Made by a program: the position numbers and the translations under genes
The notes under the pieces: generated by a model
What the model was told of the DNA's origin: nothing
The model's input: the letters and a program-made list of their open reading frames with translations, nothing else
Database searches by the model: none
Part shown: positions 11,406 to 15,530 of the stretch, piece after piece
Layout: every line of letters starts with the position of its first letter
How positions within the stretch are numbered: the first letter of the stretch is position 1
Assembly: GCA_013812465.1 (NCBI GenBank)
Contig: JACCTK010000230.1
Span: forward strand, 1-15,530
Origin: Actinomycetota bacterium
GTDB taxonomy: Bacteria; Actinomycetota; Thermoleophilia; Gaiellales; Gaiellaceae
Direction: 5' to 3'
DNA length: 15,530 bases

Positions 11406-12610
11406 CCGGGAAGCAGGCATTTCCGCCCTCGATCACCGGCAAGGGCGCGGTTCACGAGGGCAGCGTTCTCGACCACGCGTTCGGCAGGAGCGACCCCTAC
11501 ACCCTCGGCGTCGAAGAGGAGTACCAACTCCTGGACGGGGAGTCGCTCGATCTCGTGCAGCACATCGAGACGATGCTGGACGCGGTCAGCGGGCACGAGC
11601 TCGAGGACCGGATCAACCCCGAGCTCATGCAGTCGGTGATCGAGATCGCGACGCCCGTGTGCCGGACTGTCGGGGACGTGAGTCGCGAGCTCTTGAAGCT
11701 CCGCCGCTACGTGACCGAGGTCGCGCACAGCAAGGGCCTGCGCGTCGGCTCGGCGGGCACGCATCCGTTCAGCCTCTTCGAGCGCCAGCGGATCACGGCG
11801 AAGGATCGCTACCGGGCGCTGATCGACCAGATGCAGTACATCGCCCGGCGCGAGCCCATCTTCGGGATGCACGTGCACGTGGCCGTCGACGATCCCGAGA
11901 AGGCGATCAAGGTCGTCAACGGGCTTCTCCCCCAGCTCGGGCCGCTCTTGGCGCTCTCCGCGAGCTCGCCCTTCTGGCGTGGGGAGCCCACGGGGCTCGC
12001 GTCGAGCCGGCAGATGGTGTTTTCCGCATTTCCGCGCTCGGGCCCGCCGCCGCGCTTTCGCGACTACGCCGACTACGCCGAGGTGGTCGGTCAGCTCGAG
12101 AAGTCGGGCTGCATCGCTGACTACACGAGCATTTGGTGGGACATCCGGCTCCATCCACGTCTTGGCACTGTGGAGATCCGGATCTGTGACGCGGCCACGC
12201 GAGTCGAGGATGCCGTCGCCATCGCCGCGTACTGCCAGTCACTCGTGAAGCATCTCTCCGAGCAGTACGACGCGGGCGACGAGATCCCGTCGTACCACCG
12301 GATCCTCACGACCGAGAACAAATGGCTGGCCGCAAGATACGGGCTGGAGGCGCCCGTGATGGATCTCGGGTCGGGTCGGCGCAACCGCATCCCGGTGGCG
12401 CGCCTTGTCCGGCGCACGCTCGCGGAAGTCGCCCCGCACGCGCGCGAGCTCGGCTGCGAACGCGAGCTCGAAGGCGTGCGAGACATTCTCTCCCGCGGCT
12501 CGAGCGCCGATCGTCAGCTCCGCATCTACAACACCAATCGCGACATCGTCGAGGTCGCCCGCGAGATCGCGGACGCGACCGAGGCGCTTCCCGCCGTCGC
12601 TCCCGTCTAG
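11402..12610 (+). CDS. YbdK-type carboxylate-amine ligase (glutamate-cysteine ligase family 2)
   Basis: A 402-residue ATP-dependent ligase of the GCS2/YbdK family. Members join a carboxylate to an amine, and some make gamma-glutamylcysteine weakly; the true substrate is usually unknown. Marker segments are TLGVEEEYQLLD (34-45, metal-binding Glu residues), ELMQSVIEIATP (74-84), GMHVHVAV (155-162), SASSPFWRGEPTGLASSR (186-203) and WWDIRLHPRLGTVEIRICD (245-263). The start is GTG 11402, overlapping the Rid stop as GTGA, which makes the two a coupled unit; it gives about 33 extra residues before the conserved GVEEE core. A stop-free extension further upstream runs through the Rid gene in another frame and is ignored. 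A Rid protein beside a carboxylate-amine ligase suggests a shared nitrogen or amino-acid-derived substrate. Confidence 0.9.
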   Translation: MTGKQAFPPSITGKGAVHEGSVLDHAFGRSDPYTLGVEEEYQLLDGESLDLVQHIETMLDAVSGHELEDRINPELMQSVIEIATPVCRTVGDVSRELLKLRRYVTEVAHSKGLRVGSAGTHPFSLFERQRITAKDRYRALIDQMQYIARREPIFGMHVHVAVDDPEKAIKVVNGLLPQLGPLLALSASSPFWRGEPTGLASSRQMVFSAFPRSGPPPRFRDYADYAEVVGQLEKSGCIADYTSIWWDIRLHPRLGTVEIRICDAATRVEDAVAIAAYCQSLVKHLSEQYDAGDEIPSYHRILTTENKWLAARYGLEAPVMDLGSGRRNRIPVARLVRRTLAEVAPHARELGCERELEGVRDILSRGSSADRQLRIYNTNRDIVEVAREIADATEALPAVAPV

Positions 12611-12686
12611 CCGCGAAATCGAATCGTCTGCCGACGACCCGCGTTCCCGCAAGTACCCCGGAGGCTCGTCGCGAGCTTTGCTATAG

Positions 12687-13829
12687 ATGAGTGACAAATC
12701 ATGGTCGATTTCGTGGAGAGTCCCAGTTCACAGCAGCCTCGAGACTGAGCTCGACTACCGACCTTCGTTCCCGGAGGGCTATCGACCGGGTATCGGCATC
12801 GTCGGGTGCGGCGAAGTGGTCAGGACCGCCCATCTCCCCGGCTACAGGCGCTACGGGCAGCGCGTGGTCGGCGTCTACGACGTGCAGGCGGAGGCGACCG
12901 CTGGGGTACGCGAGCAGTTCGGGGTCGAGACGATCTTCCGGGACCTCGAGGAGCTCCTGAGCCATCCGGAGATCGAGATCGTGGATGTCGCGACGCACCC
13001 CGACGTGCGTCCCGCGCTTGTTCGGCAGGCGCTGGCAGCGGGCAAGCACGTGCTCGCGCAGAAGCCCTTCGCGCACGATCTCGAGACCGCGCGGGAGCTC
13101 ATCGAAGAGGGCGAGCGCCTAGGGCTCTTGGTCGCGGTGAATCAGAACGGGCGTTGGGCTCCTCCGTGGCGTGCGGCGACGCTGCTCATCGAGCAGGGCT
13201 CGATCGGCGACGTGGTCGCGGTCACGCATCTCTACCACCACAACTACGGCTTCACGATGGGCACCGTCTTCGACGAGATCGAGCATCTCGTGCTCTACGA
13301 CTACTCGGTCCACTGGTTCGACATCACCCGCTGCTGGCTCGAAGGGAAGACGGTCACTGCGGTCCGGGCGCGCGAGTACCGAACGCCGAACCAGCCGCGC
13401 GAGAGCAAGGCGCCGTGGGGCGCCTGGGCGACGATCGACTACGAGGACGGCTCGAGCGCGCTGATCCGCGGCGTCGGCTGCGCGGAGACGTCGAGACCCC
13501 GCAAGCTGTTCTGGATCCACGGCTCCGAGGGGACGATTCGCGGAGCTGTTCTCGGCTCTGGGCCTACGCCCGGTGAGGAGTTTCTCGAGCTCGAGCGCGA
13601 CGGCAGGACCACGCGTTTTCAGCTCGACGGCTCCTGGCACACCAACGGTTTTGCGGGAGCGATGGCCGAGCTCATGTCCGCCATCGTGGAGAAGCGTGAG
13701 CCGTACAACTCGGCTCGCCACAACCTGCTCTCGCTCGAGCTAACCCTCGCCGCCTGCCTGTCGGCGGAGAACGACGGTCGCCCCGTCGCGCTCGAGCGCG
13801 AGCAGGCTCTTTCCGGAGCCGACTCGTGA
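12687..13829 (+). CDS. Gfo/Idh/MocA-family NAD(P)-dependent oxidoreductase
   Basis: A 380-residue sugar- or cyclitol-type dehydrogenase. After a 34-residue leader, the Rossmann fold begins PGIGIVGCGEVVRTAHLPGYRR (Gly-rich turn Gly40-Cys-Gly42), which binds NAD(P). The catalytic lysine lies in AQKPFAHD (Lys126), where the family usually has EKP; here Glu is replaced by Gln. The C-terminal substrate domain has YDYSVHWFDITRCWL (His209 in the catalytic-like D..H..D pattern). The start is ATG 12687: an in-frame TAG sits directly before it and no later start precedes the Rossmann core. No clear ribosome site was found upstream. It is the first gene of an operon; its TGA overlaps the start of the next gene. 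Confidence 0.92.
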   Translation: MSDKSWSISWRVPVHSSLETELDYRPSFPEGYRPGIGIVGCGEVVRTAHLPGYRRYGQRVVGVYDVQAEATAGVREQFGVETIFRDLEELLSHPEIEIVDVATHPDVRPALVRQALAAGKHVLAQKPFAHDLETARELIEEGERLGLLVAVNQNGRWAPPWRAATLLIEQGSIGDVVAVTHLYHHNYGFTMGTVFDEIEHLVLYDYSVHWFDITRCWLEGKTVTAVRAREYRTPNQPRESKAPWGAWATIDYEDGSSALIRGVGCAETSRPRKLFWIHGSEGTIRGAVLGSGPTPGEEFLELERDGRTTRFQLDGSWHTNGFAGAMAELMSAIVEKREPYNSARHNLLSLELTLAACLSAENDGRPVALEREQALSGADS

Positions 13830-15475
13830 TGGCCGCGGTCATGGACGTCGTGATCGGGGGTCGCGACGACGAGGAGGCGTTCGCCCGCGCGAAGCGCGCA
13901 GGATTCGCTGGGGTCGAGGTGGTCGTGAGCAGAGACGACCTCGCTGGCTCGTCAGCGGGCGGACGGCTCGAACGCCTGCGCCGGGCGAAGGAGGCCACGG
14001 GGCTCGAGATTCCCGCGCTCGTGCTCGGCGAGCACAACGAGGTCGGTGGGATCGCCGATGCGAGTCCCGAGGCAGCGAGCCGGGCACAGGCCGATGTCCA
14101 GAAAGCGATCGTCTGGGCGCGAGAGCTCGGCACTGACGTGATCCTCATCCCGTTCTTCATGCGATCGGAGCTCGTAAGCGACGCCGACGACGATCGGGCA
14201 GTGGCTGCATTCCGGGGGCTCTGCCCCGAAGCTGCCGAGCAGGGAGTAAGCCTCTGTTTCGAAGGGTCGCTGCCCGCCAAGCGCATCGGTTCGATCGCAG
14301 CTCGAGTGGGCTCGGACGCGTTCGGCTGCTACTTCGATCTCGCCAACCCGCTCGCCCACAAGGGTCTGGATGGCCCGACCGAGATTCGCGCGCTGAGTGA
14401 GCTCATCATGCGCGTTCATGTCAAGGACACGCGCGTCCGGACCGGAGACTGTCGACCCGGCACCGGGCGCGTCGACTTCGCCGAGAGCGCGCTCGCCCTC
14501 TCCGAGATCGGATACGACGGCTGGCTCACGCTCGAGACACCCCCGGCGCCGCCGCCGCTCGTCTCGCGTGACCTGAGCTTCGCGCACTCGGTGTTCTCCG
14601 GGCTCGACGGGGCGCCTACCTGGCCGCGCCTCGGCGCGTTTTCCACCGAGTTCGGCGAGGGCGAGTGGGAGCGGCTGGTGGAGGCGTTCGCTGGGCTCGG
14701 CCTCGAGTCCGTGCTGCTCATGGGCCCGCTCCTCGACGGCTGTCTGGAGGATGCCGGCCGGGCCGAGGCCGGACGAGCGCTTCTGGAAGAGCGAGGCATC
14801 GGCGTCCCCGCTCTCGGCGGCTACCGCAATCTCGTCGCTAGCGCCCCGGCGATCCGGCGCAAGAACATCGAGCACCTTCGCCGCTGCCTCGAGATCGCTC
14901 CGGCATTCGGCGCCTTCGTCGTTGCCACCGAGACGGGGACGCTGAGCCCTGACGGCGACTGGAGCGAAACGCCCAAGAATTCGATGGAGGAGGCGTGGAG
15001 GTTTCTGTACGACGCGCTCGAGACGCTGCTGCCCGTCGCGGAGGAACAGGGCGTGATCCTCGCCGTCGAGACGTTCGTCGGCAACGTTCTGAAGACACAG
15101 GGCCAGCTGACCGGCCTGCTCGGTCGCTTCCCGACGCAGCATCTCCAGGTCGTTTGCGACCCCTACAACTACCTCTCGAGAGGCCTCATGCCCGTTCAGG
15201 AGCGCGCGACGAGCGAGCTGCTCGCTCGCTTCGAGCCTCGCTTCGTGCTCGCCCATCTCAAGGACGTCTCCCCGGAAGGCGCTCACGTGGCAACGCCCGA
15301 GTTCGGCACGGGCGCTTTCTCGCAGCGTCCCTACCTCGAGTTCCTGCGCGCACGCCGGCCGGATCTCGACTTGATCGCCGAGCACATGCCGCTCGAGCAC
15401 GTTCCGGCCGTGCGTCGCCGTTTGGAGGAGCTGCTGACGCCGGTCGAGAGCCGCGAAGCGTCAAGCGTCTCGTGA
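13829..15475 (+). CDS. Tandem fusion of two sugar isomerase/epimerase TIM barrels
   Basis: A 548-residue protein made of two xylose-isomerase-like (AP-endonuclease-2 type) TIM barrels, about residues 5-255 and 268-535. Each half has its own metal-ligand set: Glu145 (CFEGS), Asp170 (YFDLAN), His197 (VHVKD) and Glu236 (LETP) in the first; Glu414 (VETFVGN), Asp444 (CDPYNY), His476 (AHLKD) and Glu519 (AEHMP) in the second. Family members isomerise or epimerise sugars or keto-acids, or open inositol derivatives, and are normally single barrels of 260-300 residues. The start may be ATG 13829 (TGATG overlap with the previous stop) or GTG 13826; GGAG at 13815-13818 fits either. Gene order (dehydrogenase, isomerase, ThuA) points to sugar or cyclitol breakdown. 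The stop overlaps the next start as GTGA. Confidence 0.88.
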   Translation: MAAVMDVVIGGRDDEEAFARAKRAGFAGVEVVVSRDDLAGSSAGGRLERLRRAKEATGLEIPALVLGEHNEVGGIADASPEAASRAQADVQKAIVWARELGTDVILIPFFMRSELVSDADDDRAVAAFRGLCPEAAEQGVSLCFEGSLPAKRIGSIAARVGSDAFGCYFDLANPLAHKGLDGPTEIRALSELIMRVHVKDTRVRTGDCRPGTGRVDFAESALALSEIGYDGWLTLETPPAPPPLVSRDLSFAHSVFSGLDGAPTWPRLGAFSTEFGEGEWERLVEAFAGLGLESVLLMGPLLDGCLEDAGRAEAGRALLEERGIGVPALGGYRNLVASAPAIRRKNIEHLRRCLEIAPAFGAFVVATETGTLSPDGDWSETPKNSMEEAWRFLYDALETLLPVAEEQGVILAVETFVGNVLKTQGQLTGLLGRFPTQHLQVVCDPYNYLSRGLMPVQERATSELLARFEPRFVLAHLKDVSPEGAHVATPEFGTGAFSQRPYLEFLRARRPDLDLIAEHMPLEHVPAVRRRLEELLTPVESREASSVS

Positions 15476-15530
15476 CCATCAGGTTGACCGTGTGGGGTGA
15501 GGGGCTCGAACACGAGAAGCCCGAGGCCAA
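15472..15530 (+). CDS. ThuA-like protein, N-terminal fragment
   Basis: GTG 15472 opens a frame that runs off the window and encodes MTIRLTVWGEGLEHEKPEA. The 'MTIRVTVW.E..HEK..P' beginning is typical of ThuA-domain proteins (trehalose utilisation, class I glutamine-amidotransferase-like fold), which are often found beside Gfo/Idh/MocA dehydrogenases and sugar isomerases. GTG overlaps the TGA of the fused isomerase gene (GTGA), so it is the third coupled gene of the operon. Only 19 residues are visible, and the match is from memory. Confidence 0.72.
   Translation, partial: MTIRLTVWGEGLEHEKPEA

Noticed and set aside
13952..15400. A 482-codon minus-strand open frame opposite the isomerase fusion
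   Set aside because: No domain and a composition typical of an antisense shadow; the plus-strand gene has clear catalytic residues.
1..15530. CRISPR array, insertion sequence or defence island
   Set aside because: No regularly spaced repeats, transposase, nuclease-effector or toxin-antitoxin pair was recognised on either strand.

Overview
The window is high-GC bacterial DNA with short gene gaps, coding on both strands and many promoter-to-start arrangements typical of leaderless mRNA. The gene set fits a free-living actinobacterium: a CtaG-like oxidase assembly factor, aquaporin, IspH, a eukaryote-like (type 2) IleRS, thioredoxin, a Nudix hydrolase and a sugar-catabolism operon. A Thermoleophilia/Gaiellales-type soil lineage is my best guess. 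That rests on family resemblance recalled from memory, not on a search. The DNA looks mainly chromosomal; no insertion sequence, CRISPR array or phage gene was seen.

Layout. 1-115 (-): start of a CtaG-like membrane protein, cut by the window edge. 135-205 (+): tRNA-Gly(TCC). 230-867 (+): a decayed HTH/LAGLIDADG-like gene with frameshift scars. 945-1703 (+): aquaporin. 1706-2404 (-): exported M15 peptidase, just downstream of tRNA-Pro(TGG) at 2408-2481 (-). 2668-3621 (+): EamA transporter. 3672-4625 (+): ispH, overlapping by one base a Thr-rich membrane-anchored protein at 4625-5200. 5202-5513 (-): small zinc-ribbon protein. 5577-8642 (-): ileS-type gene with unusual catalytic motifs. 8754-9071 (+): thioredoxin with a terminator at 9158-9197. 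9198-9701 (-) and 9719-10102 (+): divergent Nudix and cyclic-nucleotide-binding genes sharing one -10 box. 10166-11002 (-): serine beta-lactamase-fold protein, divergent from 11025-11405 (+) Rid protein, which overlaps 11402-12610 (+) YbdK-type carboxylate-amine ligase. 12687-15530 (+): a sugar operon of Gfo/Idh/MocA oxidoreductase, a double sugar-isomerase-fold fusion and the first codons of a ThuA-like gene, all with overlapping stop and start codons.

How the parts work together. The last three genes form a translationally coupled cassette, probably for oxidation or epimerisation of a sugar or cyclitol. Rid and YbdK form another coupled pair. The rest are mostly single housekeeping genes. 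Regulation shows two themes. First, a TANNNT box 6-8 nt before the start codon recurs at many genes, and at three divergent pairs the same box reads as a -10 on both strands. Second, a 15-bp perfect palindrome (GTAACAGACTGTTAC) with conserved flanks occurs twice, once over the probable -35 region of ispH and once inside the peptidase gene.

The most notable item is the IleRS-like protein. Its HIGH and KMSKS signatures read AVHT and EMHGS, although the editing domain and overall architecture are intact.
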